This document shows, in pieces, positions 15,262 through 22,631 of a DNA stretch of 52,471 bases. The stretch's first letter is position 1, and every line of letters begins with the position of its first letter. The notes under the pieces were generated by a model. It had not been told where the DNA came from, did no database searches, and was given only the letters and a program-made list of their open reading frames with translations. The stretch is from the NCBI GenBank assembly GCA_016934715.1, contig JAFGSI010000086.1:1-52471 (forward strand). The letters run 5' to 3'. The position numbers and the translations under genes were made by a program. This DNA comes from Anaerolineales bacterium. Lineage in GTDB: Bacteria; Chloroflexota; Anaerolineae; Anaerolineales; Villigracilaceae.

Positions 15262-15449
15262 GGGCCGGCAGGTGGTCTGGCAGCCAGGTCTTGCTCTCCG
15301 ACCGTCCCTGCCCTTCACCCGGCACTGCGACGAGGGCAAAGGCGCAAGCGACCTGGGGCGGTTGCGGCCCGGGGATGGACCGGGACCGCAATCCGGCAAT
15401 CCTCGCTGAAGCAGGAACCCAACCGCAAGGATCCCTTGCAGAGGGCCCT
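15262..15449 (+). ncRNA. Candidate structured RNA (6S-like rod or long leader)
   Basis: No credible ORF lies in this stretch, yet it follows an excellent promoter. A strong apical hairpin forms at 15362-15391 (11 pairs with one bulged A, 7-nt loop). AGCGA/TCGCT can extend it. The ends can close through GGGCC (15262-15266) with GGCCC (15444-15448) and GCAGG (15268-15272) with CTTGC (15435-15439). The resulting partly open rod of about 188 nt has the size and outline of 6S RNA. I could not find signatures of SRP RNA, RNase P RNA or tmRNA. It may instead be the leader of the gene at 15514. Confidence 0.3.
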
Positions 15450-15513
15450 ATCCGTGTAGGAGAACGGCTCACTCCCAGTAGACTCGAGCACATGCTCGCT
15501 GAAAGGATCGGTT

Positions 15514-16239
15514 ATGGAAACCAACCCCAGGCCCAGCCTGTATCGAACGGTCAACGACGCCGCCCGCTTCCTGTTCCAGGGCGGCGAATACGCCCCCAAC
15601 GAACGCCGGTATCTGGTCGACTGGATCCTGGCCCACCAGAACCCCCACAAGTGGTTCATCTTCTACCCCTCCCCCGAGGACCTGAAACGGGACTTCCGCC
15701 TGTTCAGCGGGGAGAAACCCAGGACCCGGCTGCTGACCAGCAATGCCCTCGAACTGGAGAGCCTGCGCCTGCTCTCCCTGCTCGACCCGCACGAGTCGCG
15801 GGTCCAGACGATCTTCAAGCAGGCCGACACCCGCCTCGAACGTCTGTGCTTCGCCAGCGTCTGCCCGGTCGGGGAATGCGCTCCAGCTTCGATCGCCTTC
15901 CTGCGCTACCTGACCGCCCGCGACCGGCCGGACGCCGGTGCTCGCTGCATACACGCCCTGGGCGTCCTGCGCCTCCACCGCGATGGCGAGGGCGGCTGGC
16001 AGAAATTTCCATTTTTCTTTACCCTGCTCTGGCTGACCGAACTGCCTGCCGACCTGTCCGGTGAAGAGCTCAAGTATGCCATGGCGCGCTGCGAGCAGGC
16101 CTTCCTGCACCCGCCGCACCACCCCGGACCCTACGACGGCATCCGTGAACGGATCATTCGCAGCGCCCTGGACCGGGTTTCGCCCAGGACGATCCTGCAG
16201 AAAAGTGAAGATGTGCGGGCTGCGTCGCTTCGATTATAA
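15514..16239 (+). CDS. Hypothetical protein, 241 aa, no recognised domain
   Basis: The ATG at 15514 has GAAAGGA 8 nt upstream. A 6-bp hairpin (CGAGCA-CA-TGCTCG, 15485-15498) lies just before the start. The protein is soluble-looking, with no signal peptide or membrane helix. 'FHPPHHPGPYDGIRERII'-like and 'KWFIFYPSPEDLKRDF' stretches suggest an alpha/beta or helical fold. A Cys pair occurs in 'CFASVCPVGEC'. I do not recognise a family. The TAA stop (16237-16239) overlaps the TATAAT that drives the following lipoprotein gene. If transcribed from 15229 its mRNA would carry a 250-nt leader. Confidence 0.7.
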   Translation: METNPRPSLYRTVNDAARFLFQGGEYAPNERRYLVDWILAHQNPHKWFIFYPSPEDLKRDFRLFSGEKPRTRLLTSNALELESLRLLSLLDPHESRVQTIFKQADTRLERLCFASVCPVGECAPASIAFLRYLTARDRPDAGARCIHALGVLRLHRDGEGGWQKFPFFFTLLWLTELPADLSGEELKYAMARCEQAFLHPPHHPGPYDGIRERIIRSALDRVSPRTILQKSEDVRAASLRL

Positions 16240-16240
16240 T
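16235..16240 (+). promoter_or_regulatory. -10 box overlapping a stop codon, for the lipoprotein gene
   Basis: A perfect TATAAT includes the TAA stop of the gene at 15514. Predicted start is near 16247, leaving a leader of about 65 nt that contains the hairpin at 16265-16286. No strong -35. Confidence 0.45.
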
Positions 16241-16264
16241 CAGCATTGCACCAATGAATATCCA

Positions 16265-16286
16265 GGGCCGCACGGATGTGCGGCCC
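16265..16286 (+). other. 9-bp perfect hairpin in the leader of the lipoprotein gene
   Basis: GGGCCGCAC-GGAT-GTGCGGCCC, 26 nt before the lipoprotein ATG and with no U-run after it. It may stabilise the mRNA end or act as a weak terminator of the upstream gene. Confidence 0.5.
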
Positions 16287-16311
16287 CGATTCTCAAAAAG
16301 GAACGTTTCGC

Positions 16312-16944
16312 ATGCGCAAGTTGATCAGTCTGCTCGTCCTGCTCCTGGTCGCGGGGAGCCTGTTGGCCGCCTGTGGCTCCAGGGAGACCGTCGTCACCCC
16401 TCCGGTGGACACGGCCGCCACCGCGGTAGCCGCTGCCCTGACCGCCATCCCACCCCAACCGACCCACACCCCTCAGCCGACCTACACCCCCTACCCCACG
16501 CCGAACCTCGCCGGGCTGTTCTGCGAGTACGAGTTCTGCATCGGGCACCCATCCGGGTTCCCCTTCTTCGACCTGGAGGTGCTCAACGACTTCACCGCCA
16601 ACCGCAGCAGCTATCAGCAGGGCATCCTGATCGGCTTTTCTGACAGCCTGTACATCTTTCTCAGCTGGAGCCAGCTGCTTGGCGACTACGACCCCAACGT
16701 GATGCTGACGGTCGCCCTGCAGAGCGACCTGCCTCAGGATACGCGCCTGACCACCGATCTCCACGGACGGCCGGTCACCTACACCCTGCTTCAGACCACC
16801 CCCTCCGACCTGATGTCTTACGGGCTGGTAGCCGCCTGGCAGTGCGGCGACCGCCAGTTCGGCTGGAAGGCCTATACCCTCCAGGATGGCCAGGCGATCG
16901 ACCACCTGCGCCAGGCGTTGAGCCGGTTCGCCTGCAGCAGGTAA
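16312..16944 (+). CDS. Secreted lipoprotein with Thr/Pro linker, unknown function
   Basis: 210 aa. The ATG at 16312 follows AAAAAGGAAC. The signal 'LISLLVLLLVAGSLLAACGS' ends in the lipobox LAAC, so the protein should be lipid-anchored outside. A Thr/Pro-rich stalk ('PTHTPQPTYTPYPTPN', about residues 55-70) links it to a compact domain of about 140 residues. That domain contains Cys residues near both ends ('FCEYEFC', 'WQCGDRQ', 'FACS') that could form disulphides. I do not recognise the domain. The stop codon lies inside a 15-bp inverted repeat shared with the convergent phosphatase gene. Confidence 0.75.
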   Translation: MRKLISLLVLLLVAGSLLAACGSRETVVTPPVDTAATAVAAALTAIPPQPTHTPQPTYTPYPTPNLAGLFCEYEFCIGHPSGFPFFDLEVLNDFTANRSSYQQGILIGFSDSLYIFLSWSQLLGDYDPNVMLTVALQSDLPQDTRLTTDLHGRPVTYTLLQTTPSDLMSYGLVAAWQCGDRQFGWKAYTLQDGQAIDHLRQALSRFACSR

Positions 16945-16961
16945 CGGCTGCAGGCGAACCG
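16924..16961. terminator. 15-bp inverted repeat over the lipoprotein stop codon
   Basis: Arms 16924-16938 and 16947-16961 are perfectly complementary around an 8-nt loop that includes the TAA stop. No T-run on either strand. It lies between two convergent genes, so a role in ending both transcripts is likely but unproven. Confidence 0.5.
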
Positions 16962-16976
16962 CAGGTACAGGAAATC

Positions 16977-18212
16977 CTAGCGGGCGTGGATCGCCACCAG
17001 GGTGATGTCGTCGTCCTGGGCTGAACCGGACTGGTAGGCGGCCAGGACCCTGGCCAGGCCATCACACACCGCCTGGGCCGAGAACGCTGTCATGCCGGCC
17101 AGTTCGCGCTGCAGGCAGGCGTGCCCGAAGGGTACGCCTTGAGGGCTGCAACAATCGGTCATCCCGTCGGTGAACAGCAGCAGGGTGCTGCCCGGGGAAA
17201 GCGTGACCGTCCCTTCATCGAGGAGCGGCTTGTCGAACAGGCCCAGCGGCTGGCCGATCTGGTGCGGCAGTTCCTCCACGCCCCGGACCGTCAGCAGCAT
17301 CGGAACCTCGTGCCCGGCACGAACATAGGTGAACTCCCCACTCGGACTGTCCAGGACGCCGTAAACGACGGTGGCAAAAAGCTGGTTCTGAGCCAGGTAG
17401 GTCAGGACCTGATTGGCCTGAGCCAGCACCTGGCGGGGAGTGCCGATGTGGAGCATCTCGGCCGCGATCAGGGCATGGACACGCGCCATGAAGATCGCCG
17501 CCGGCACGCCCTTGTCGGTCACGTCGCCGATCAGGACCGCCACCCGGGTCTCATCCAACGGAACGATATCGTAGAAATCGCCGCCCACGGCCCGCGCCGG
17601 GTTCATGCATGCCCCGAAGTCGAACCCGGGCAGCGTCGGGAGCGTTCGGGGCAGGATCGACATCTGGATCTCGGCTGCCACCTGCAGTTCCCGTTCCAGG
17701 CGCTCCTTCTCAATGATCTGCGCCTGGGCAGCCTTGAGTTCGTCATAGGCCTGCTGCAGCTGGCGGTTCTTTTCCTGCAGGTCACGGAAGGTGGCCGCGT
17801 TGGAGGCGTCCAGGCGCCTGGTGAGGATCTGAACCATGGCGAAGGCCATCTGGGGCTGGCGGGTAAGGAGGGCGTCGAAGTCCTGGCGGGTCATCGTCCA
17901 CAGGCGGGCAGGCTCGCAGGCGCGCACGCTGGCCGAACGCAGCCCACCGGGCAGGAACAGGCTCATTTCGCCGATGAACTCCCCGGGACCCATCGTCGCC
18001 AGACGGGTCTCATCCCTGCTTCCCATCCCCAGCAGGATCTCGAGACAGCCCTCAATAAGAATGTAAAGGCTCTCCCCGGAATCCCCCTCGCGGAAAAGCA
18101 CGCCGCCTGCACCAAGCTGGACCACCTGGAGCGTGGCTGCCAGATGGTCCAGTTCAGCATCGGGCAATTCTTCCAGTAGAGGAACCCGGCGGAGCAGGTC
18201 AGTCAAGGCCAT
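16977..18212 (-). CDS. Cyclic-nucleotide-binding domain plus PP2C/SpoIIE-type serine phosphatase
   Basis: 411 aa. Residues about 10-125 are a cNMP-binding beta-roll: 'LFREGDSGESLYILIEG' and 'GPGEFIGEMSLFLPGGLRSA', where a phosphate-binding-cassette arginine appears. A short coiled coil follows (about 145-185, 'LQEKNRQLQQAYDELKAAQA'), typical of signalling helices. Then comes a PPM phosphatase domain (about 195-411) with the metal-binding blocks 'GGDFYDIV', 'IGDVTDKGVPAA', 'AGHEVPM', 'FTDGMTD' and 'AQDDDITLV'. All five acidic blocks are present, so it should be an active Mn/Mg-dependent phosphatase, perhaps acting on an anti-sigma-factor antagonist. The input may be a cyclic nucleotide. No anti-sigma antagonist or kinase is adjacent. 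Confidence 0.9.
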   Translation of the reverse strand: MALTDLLRRVPLLEELPDAELDHLAATLQVVQLGAGGVLFREGDSGESLYILIEGCLEILLGMGSRDETRLATMGPGEFIGEMSLFLPGGLRSASVRACEPARLWTMTRQDFDALLTRQPQMAFAMVQILTRRLDASNAATFRDLQEKNRQLQQAYDELKAAQAQIIEKERLERELQVAAEIQMSILPRTLPTLPGFDFGACMNPARAVGGDFYDIVPLDETRVAVLIGDVTDKGVPAAIFMARVHALIAAEMLHIGTPRQVLAQANQVLTYLAQNQLFATVVYGVLDSPSGEFTYVRAGHEVPMLLTVRGVEELPHQIGQPLGLFDKPLLDEGTVTLSPGSTLLLFTDGMTDCCSPQGVPFGHACLQRELAGMTAFSAQAVCDGLARVLAAYQSGSAQDDDITLVAIHAR

Positions 18213-18234
18213 GGAGCACAGATTTGCCGCCGGT

Positions 18235-18669
18235 CTAGTAATAGTACGGGGCGGTCAGGTAGGGTATCAGGGCTGCCATGGTGATCACCCCGGTCAGGAG
18301 CAGGATAGCGATGATGACAGAGCCAACAACCGTCAGGATGATCCCCAGCCAGTTCAACCATAAGCCCGCTGTGGCCATTCCACCGCCGCCCTCACCGCGC
18401 TGCCTGATCTGGGCCTGGGCCGAGTGACCGGTGATGATCCCGATGAACCACAACAGTGGCGAGATACAGCCCAGCGGCAGCAGGCACAGCAGGCCTATGC
18501 CAGCCGTTGCGACGAGCAGGACCCAGCCGATCAGAAAATTTAAACACCACATGCCGATATAAATGACCCATCCCAGGATGCCCAGCACCATGCTGGTAAC
18601 AGCATTTCCATTCACCTTGGGCGAAGGGGCAGGAAGAACAACCACGTGCTGTGGAGCGTTGGAATTCAT
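18235..18669 (-). CDS. Small membrane protein, DUF4190-like
   Basis: 144 aa. A short polar N-terminus rich in Pro and Val is followed by three or four hydrophobic stretches. The sequence 'NAVTSMVLGILGW' and the loop 'GHSAQAQIRQRGEGGGGMATAGLWLNWLG' match the DUF4190 pattern (helix, G-H-x-A loop, helix), in which the loop lies between two membrane helices. The function of the family is unknown; members often accompany signalling or envelope genes. It lies 22 bp upstream of the phosphatase gene on the same strand and could be co-transcribed with it. Confidence 0.7.
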   Translation of the reverse strand: MNSNAPQHVVVLPAPSPKVNGNAVTSMVLGILGWVIYIGMWCLNFLIGWVLLVATAGIGLLCLLPLGCISPLLWFIGIITGHSAQAQIRQRGEGGGGMATAGLWLNWLGIILTVVGSVIIAILLLTGVITMAALIPYLTAPYYY

Positions 18670-18717
18670 TTCTCGATATCTCCTTGTACCAAATTGATCT
18701 TGCAGGATCCTTCAATC

Positions 18718-19329
18718 TCAGTTCATCTGCCACCAGACCGGTCGCAGGAAAACCCACAGGATGATGACCAGCGTGAACCCGAACAGGGCATTGACCAGCG
18801 GCACCCCGCCGACCAGGTTCAGGCCGGCCACCAGGCCCATCGAAATGACCAGGCCGTAGAGGCCCCACTTGCGCCCGTTCCATACCAACAGGCTGCAGAT
18901 GTACCCGGCCAGCCCGAGCACGGCCATGCTCAGGGCGAACCACTGGGGGAAATACCCCTCCAGGAGCGGGTGGGGGCCACGCAGGGGAGAGATCAGGATC
19001 GTGGACAGGTTGGTGACCAGGGCCAGGGCCAGTATGAGCTGGGTCGTCGGCGAATGCCGGACCGGGGCCATGGACAACCCGGAAAGGCCGTAGACCGTCA
19101 CCAGCGCCAGCGCCGGGGAGAACAGCGCCAGAAAAAGGCCCTGCTGGGCAGCCAGCGAACCCTCCAGGCCGTATTCCTGGATGGCCTGTTGCTTTTCGGA
19201 TTCGCTGTAGTCCGGCCACGCCTGGACCAGGGCCGTCATGTCGGCCGCCCGGTCGAAGTAGGCAGCCGCCGAGGCCAGGAACAGGAAAATGGCTATGAAA
19301 AGGATCGCTTTACGCCAGTCGAAACGCAT
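18718..19329 (-). CDS. Membrane protein of unknown function
   Basis: 203 aa with about five predicted membrane helices. The first (residues 8-24) could be a signal anchor. An extracytoplasmic segment of about 45 residues ('DMTALVQAWPDYSESEKQQA') separates helix 1 from the rest. I recognise no family. It begins 3 nt after the stop codon of the deoxynucleoside kinase gene upstream, so the two are very likely one operon. Confidence 0.65.
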   Translation of the reverse strand: MRFDWRKAILFIAIFLFLASAAAYFDRAADMTALVQAWPDYSESEKQQAIQEYGLEGSLAAQQGLFLALFSPALALVTVYGLSGLSMAPVRHSPTTQLILALALVTNLSTILISPLRGPHPLLEGYFPQWFALSMAVLGLAGYICSLLVWNGRKWGLYGLVISMGLVAGLNLVGGVPLVNALFGFTLVIILWVFLRPVWWQMN

Positions 19330-19332
19330 GGC

Positions 19333-19980
19333 TCAGTCATCTCCTCGCAGGTAGATCTCTTCCTTGCCGCCAAGTTTCTCCTGGATGCGGGTCACGACCG
19401 TATCCAGGGCGGCGGCCTGGTGGACGTAGTCCAGGTCATCGGTGTGGATGGTCAGCACGGGGCACATGTCGAAGGCGCCCAACCACTCGTCGTAGAAGGT
19501 ATCGAGCAGGGCCAGGTAATCGGCCGAGATGCCGGTCTCGATGTTGCGCGCCCGGCGGCGGATGCGCTCCATCAGCACCTCCACCGGACACTTCAGGTAG
19601 ATCAGCAGGTTCGGAACCGGCAGGTTGTCGACCACCAGTTCGAACAACTTGCGGTAGGCCAGGTAGTCGCGCTCGGCCAGGTTGCCCATGTGGTGCAGGG
19701 CGCGGGCAAAGATGTAGGCGTCCTCGTAGATGCTGCGATCGAGGATCGCCGACCGGGGATCGTGGGCCGCGTCCAGGTACTGGTCGGCGCGATGGCCGAG
19801 GAAATAGATCTGCAGGTGGAAGGACCAGGAGCGCATGTCAGCGTAGAAGTCGGACAGGTAGGGATTGTCGGCCACGGACTCGTAATCGGTCCGCCAGCCA
19901 AGCCGGGCCCCGATGCGTTCGGTCAGGGACGTTTTGCCGGCCCCGATGTTGCCAGCCACCACCACCAGGCGTTTGCTCAT
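19333..19980 (-). CDS. Deoxynucleoside kinase (dCK/dGK family)
   Basis: 215 aa from the ATG at 19980, preceded by GGAGG about 6 nt upstream. Walker A is 'VVAGNIGAGKTSL'. The family's D/E-R-S block appears as 'AILDRSIYEDAYIFARALHH', the LID as 'MERIRRRARNIETGISADYL', and the 'DLLIYLKC'-type strand as 'NLLIYLKCPVEVLM'. These are the marks of the Drosophila dNK-like/bacterial dAK-dGK family, which phosphorylates deoxynucleosides at the 5' position with ATP in salvage. The exact base preference cannot be read safely. It complements the B12-dependent reductase at 25974 in supplying dNTPs. A TACAAT box (20004-20009, minus) probably drives it. Confidence 0.9.
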   Translation of the reverse strand: MSKRLVVVAGNIGAGKTSLTERIGARLGWRTDYESVADNPYLSDFYADMRSWSFHLQIYFLGHRADQYLDAAHDPRSAILDRSIYEDAYIFARALHHMGNLAERDYLAYRKLFELVVDNLPVPNLLIYLKCPVEVLMERIRRRARNIETGISADYLALLDTFYDEWLGAFDMCPVLTIHTDDLDYVHQAAALDTVVTRIQEKLGGKEEIYLRGDD

Positions 19981-20051
19981 GCAGGCCTCCTCTTCATGGG
20001 GATATTGTACACGTTTTTTCAGGTGCGGGCACATAAGCCAGCCACTGATGT

Positions 20052-20057
20052 TAGAAT
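20052..20057 (+). promoter_or_regulatory. -10 box of the epimerase gene
   Basis: TAGAAT, giving a leader of about 30 nt that contains GGCTAAGGAA as ribosome-binding region. No good -35. Confidence 0.35.
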
Positions 20058-20094
20058 GGTAGCATCCGACTCAAACCAGAGGCTAAGGAAACCC

Positions 20095-21060
20095 ATGGCG
20101 AATTATCTTGTCACCGGCGCAGCCGGGTTCATCGGTGCCCGCGTTTCGGCAATCCTGCTGGAACAGGGCCACACCGTCGCCGGCATCGACAACCTGAACG
20201 ATGCCTACGACCCGCGTATGAAAGAATACCGCTTGCGCGGTCTGCAAGCCTCCCCGGGCTTCACCTTCCGGGAAATCGACATCGCCGACCGCCAGGCGGT
20301 CGAGGGACTTCCGCCGTGCGAGGCGGTGATCAACCTGGCAGCCCGGGCCGGGGTCCGGGCCAGCGTCGAGGACCCGTGGGCCTTCTTCGCCACCAATGTC
20401 ACCGGAACCCTGAACCTGCTCGAATACTGCCGCCGGGAGGGCGTCCGGAAGTTCCTCCTGGCCTCGACCTCCAGCATCTACGGGGCCGAGGCGCCCCTGC
20501 CGACCCCCGAAACGGCTTCCTCCGACCGCCCGCTCCAGCCCTATGCGGCCAGCAAGAAGGGCGCCGAGGTGCTGTGTCACAGCTATCACTCGCTTTACGG
20601 GATCGATGTCAGCGTGGTGCGTTATTTCACCGTCTACGGCCCGGCCGGGCGTCCGGACATGAGCATGTTCCGCTTCGCAAAATGGATCCACGACGGGGAG
20701 CCCCTGCATCTCTACGGGGATGGCGAACAGTCGCGCGGCTTCACGTATGTGGATGACATCGCGCGCGGCACGATCGCGGCGCTCAGGCCGCTGGGCTACG
20801 AGATCATCAATCTCGGTGGGCATGAGGTCATCAGCATGCAGGGCCTGATCGCCATGATGGAAGGGGAGATCGGGAGACCTGCGCACGTCGAACGCCACCC
20901 GGCCAACCCGGCCGATATGCGCACCAATTGGGCAGACGTGACCAAGGCCAGGCAACTGCTCGACTGGCAGCCTCAGATCGGCCTGCAGGAAGGTGTCCGG
21001 GAATTGATCGCCTGGTATCGAACAGAACACCACTGGGCGAAGGACATCCGTACCCTGTAG
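20095..21060 (+). CDS. NAD-dependent nucleotide-sugar epimerase/dehydratase
   Basis: 321 aa. The Rossmann glycine motif is 'VTGAAGFIGARV' at the N-terminus, and Asp in 'AGIDNLND' should bind the NAD ribose. The catalytic triad is Ser/Thr in 'LLASTSSIYG' plus Y-x-x-x-K in 'PYAASKKGAEVLCHSYHSLY'. 'VVRYFTVYGPAGRPDMSMF' and 'GFTYVDDIARGTI' are the usual substrate-side motifs of UDP-glucuronate/UDP-glucose 4-epimerases. The best guess is a 4-epimerase acting on a UDP-hexuronate or UDP-hexose. The assignment to one substrate is weak. Such a sugar would feed envelope glycans, in keeping with the PIG-V-like enzyme facing it. The gene ends at a strong terminator. Confidence 0.85.
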   Translation: MANYLVTGAAGFIGARVSAILLEQGHTVAGIDNLNDAYDPRMKEYRLRGLQASPGFTFREIDIADRQAVEGLPPCEAVINLAARAGVRASVEDPWAFFATNVTGTLNLLEYCRREGVRKFLLASTSSIYGAEAPLPTPETASSDRPLQPYAASKKGAEVLCHSYHSLYGIDVSVVRYFTVYGPAGRPDMSMFRFAKWIHDGEPLHLYGDGEQSRGFTYVDDIARGTIAALRPLGYEIINLGGHEVISMQGLIAMMEGEIGRPAHVERHPANPADMRTNWADVTKARQLLDWQPQIGLQEGVRELIAWYRTEHHWAKDIRTL

Positions 21061-21076
21061 GCGAGAACCACGCATG

Positions 21077-21110
21077 AAAGCAGTCCGTATCGATCGATAC
21101 GGACTGCTTT
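21077..21110. terminator. Bidirectional terminator between epimerase and PIG-V-like genes
   Basis: A 34-bp perfect palindrome, AAAGCAGTCCGTATCGA and its complement, followed by GTTTCTT on the plus strand. It is 17 bp past the epimerase stop and 24 bp past the end of the convergent gene. Confidence 0.8.
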
Positions 21111-21133
21111 GTTTCTTCGCCCGGCAGCACCCG

Positions 21134-22624
21134 CTATGCCACCCAGAAGTCGAAGGCGTACAGAACCGCCAGGGTGCCCATCAGGAGCGTGCTGGCCAGG
21201 GTCCAGGCCCGGTCGAAGGCCCGGTTGCGGCCCCACACAGCCAGCATGTAGAAGACCGCCGGGGCGCCCAAGATGTAGCGATGGATACCCTGGACTGGCC
21301 CGCTGCCCCACGAAATGGCAAAGACGGCCAGGCTGAACCAGCCGATCTCAGGATAGCGCTTGAGACAGGCGACACAGGTGGCCAGGCCGATGATCAGGCC
21401 CAGGAATTCGGTCAGGTAATAGGCCGTCCGGGCAGGGATGCCGATGGAGAGATCGCGAAATGCCGTCGACCAGTTATAGAAGGCCCCCCCGAGATCCATG
21501 ACGCCGCGCCCGAAATAGACGGCCTCGATGAAGTCGAAGTTGTTCCCCAGCCGGGAAAAGTTCCAGACCAGGTAGGCGATCAGCGGGGCGAATGCCAGGA
21601 GCATCTTGGTGAACGAGACCGCGACCACCAATTCCCGACCGAGCCAATCCCAGGTGGGGTCGGCCGCCGAGTCGAGCCCCCAGCGTCGTAGAAAGTTCGG
21701 CCTGGCATCTTTGGGCCGTGCAGACTTCTGGATAGGCCGCACAACCCCGCCGACCAGGCTGCGGACCGCCTTGCGGACCGCCAGGAACATCGCCCGCCTG
21801 GACTCATTCAACCAGTAGTAGACCTGCCGCCACTCCAGGTCGATGTCCATCCAGTCACCGGTGTGGAACCAAGTCAGGGCCATCGGGATGATCAGGGCCA
21901 CGCCAACCGCCCGCGTCAGGGTGGCCGCCGCGCCCAGCAAGGCCGCCGGGAACCAGTACCAGCCTCCCCGCCGCAGCATGGCCAGACAGCCAAAGGCCAG
22001 GCCAACGAACAGGCCTTCGGTGTAGACCTGAACCAGGAAGAAACCGGTCGGGAAGATCAGCAGGTAGAAGACCGCCCGCATGCCACCTTCATGATCAAGG
22101 TGCTCGCGGGTCAGGTCGTAGAGAGCCAGCATCCCGCCCAGGGTTCCAAGGGCCGAAACGACAACCCCGGCCAGGGTCGCAGTGGCGGTGGGATTCAGCC
22201 CGAACACCTTGAGCGGCCAGGAGACCAGCCACATCATCCATGGGTAGAAGGGGAAGAAAGCATAGGCCAGCGAGATGGATTGATACTCATCGGTGATCAC
22301 CCGGCTGCCGACCATCATCTGGCCATCGCGATAGGTTGTGCTGCCGATCTCGGTCAGGTGAGGGATGCGCGGATCGTCGTAGCCGCCGACGGCCACGCCG
22401 ATGTAGTATTCCGAGTCCCATGAGACCTGGTCGTTCAGGAACGGATCGAGCAGGAAAGGCCGGTCGACCTGGTAGCCCTCGCCGGTGTAGGTCTCGGTCC
22501 AGGGTTGGGATCGGTCTGGATAGACGATCGCGAAGCGGGTCGTGGCCCAGGCCTGGAAGCCGACCATGATGAACACCCAGGCCAGCCAGATCAGGAAGAT
22601 GTTGCGGAAGGCAATTTTGTTCAT
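21134..22624 (-). CDS. PIG-V-like membrane mannosyltransferase (GT-C fold)
   Basis: 496 aa with about ten membrane helices. After the first helix, the large first extracytoplasmic loop holds 'NDQVSWDSEYYIGVAVGGYD', the W-D-x-x-x-Y motif of the PIG-V/Mannosyl_trans2 family with the acidic residue expected to be catalytic. 'AYAFFPFYPWMMWL' follows. In eukaryotes PIG-V adds the second mannose of GPI. The bacterial relatives use polyprenyl-phosphate sugars to glycosylate outside-facing acceptors, but their products are mostly unknown. The gene starts 7 nt after the stop of the sugar ABC permease gene, so they form one operon. Confidence 0.8.
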   Translation of the reverse strand: MNKIAFRNIFLIWLAWVFIMVGFQAWATTRFAIVYPDRSQPWTETYTGEGYQVDRPFLLDPFLNDQVSWDSEYYIGVAVGGYDDPRIPHLTEIGSTTYRDGQMMVGSRVITDEYQSISLAYAFFPFYPWMMWLVSWPLKVFGLNPTATATLAGVVVSALGTLGGMLALYDLTREHLDHEGGMRAVFYLLIFPTGFFLVQVYTEGLFVGLAFGCLAMLRRGGWYWFPAALLGAAATLTRAVGVALIIPMALTWFHTGDWMDIDLEWRQVYYWLNESRRAMFLAVRKAVRSLVGGVVRPIQKSARPKDARPNFLRRWGLDSAADPTWDWLGRELVVAVSFTKMLLAFAPLIAYLVWNFSRLGNNFDFIEAVYFGRGVMDLGGAFYNWSTAFRDLSIGIPARTAYYLTEFLGLIIGLATCVACLKRYPEIGWFSLAVFAISWGSGPVQGIHRYILGAPAVFYMLAVWGRNRAFDRAWTLASTLLMGTLAVLYAFDFWVA

Positions 22625-22631
22625 CGCGGCC

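Noticed and set aside
15291-16064. A 257-aa ORF in another frame over the hypothetical gene at 15514
   Set aside because: Its composition (Pro/Arg/Gly-rich) is that of an out-of-frame shadow; the 15514 frame has a ribosome-binding site and normal composition.
18646-21060. An 804-aa fusion ending in the epimerase
   Set aside because: The upstream 480 residues are the reverse shadow of the DUF4190, membrane and kinase genes; the Rossmann fold starts at 20095.
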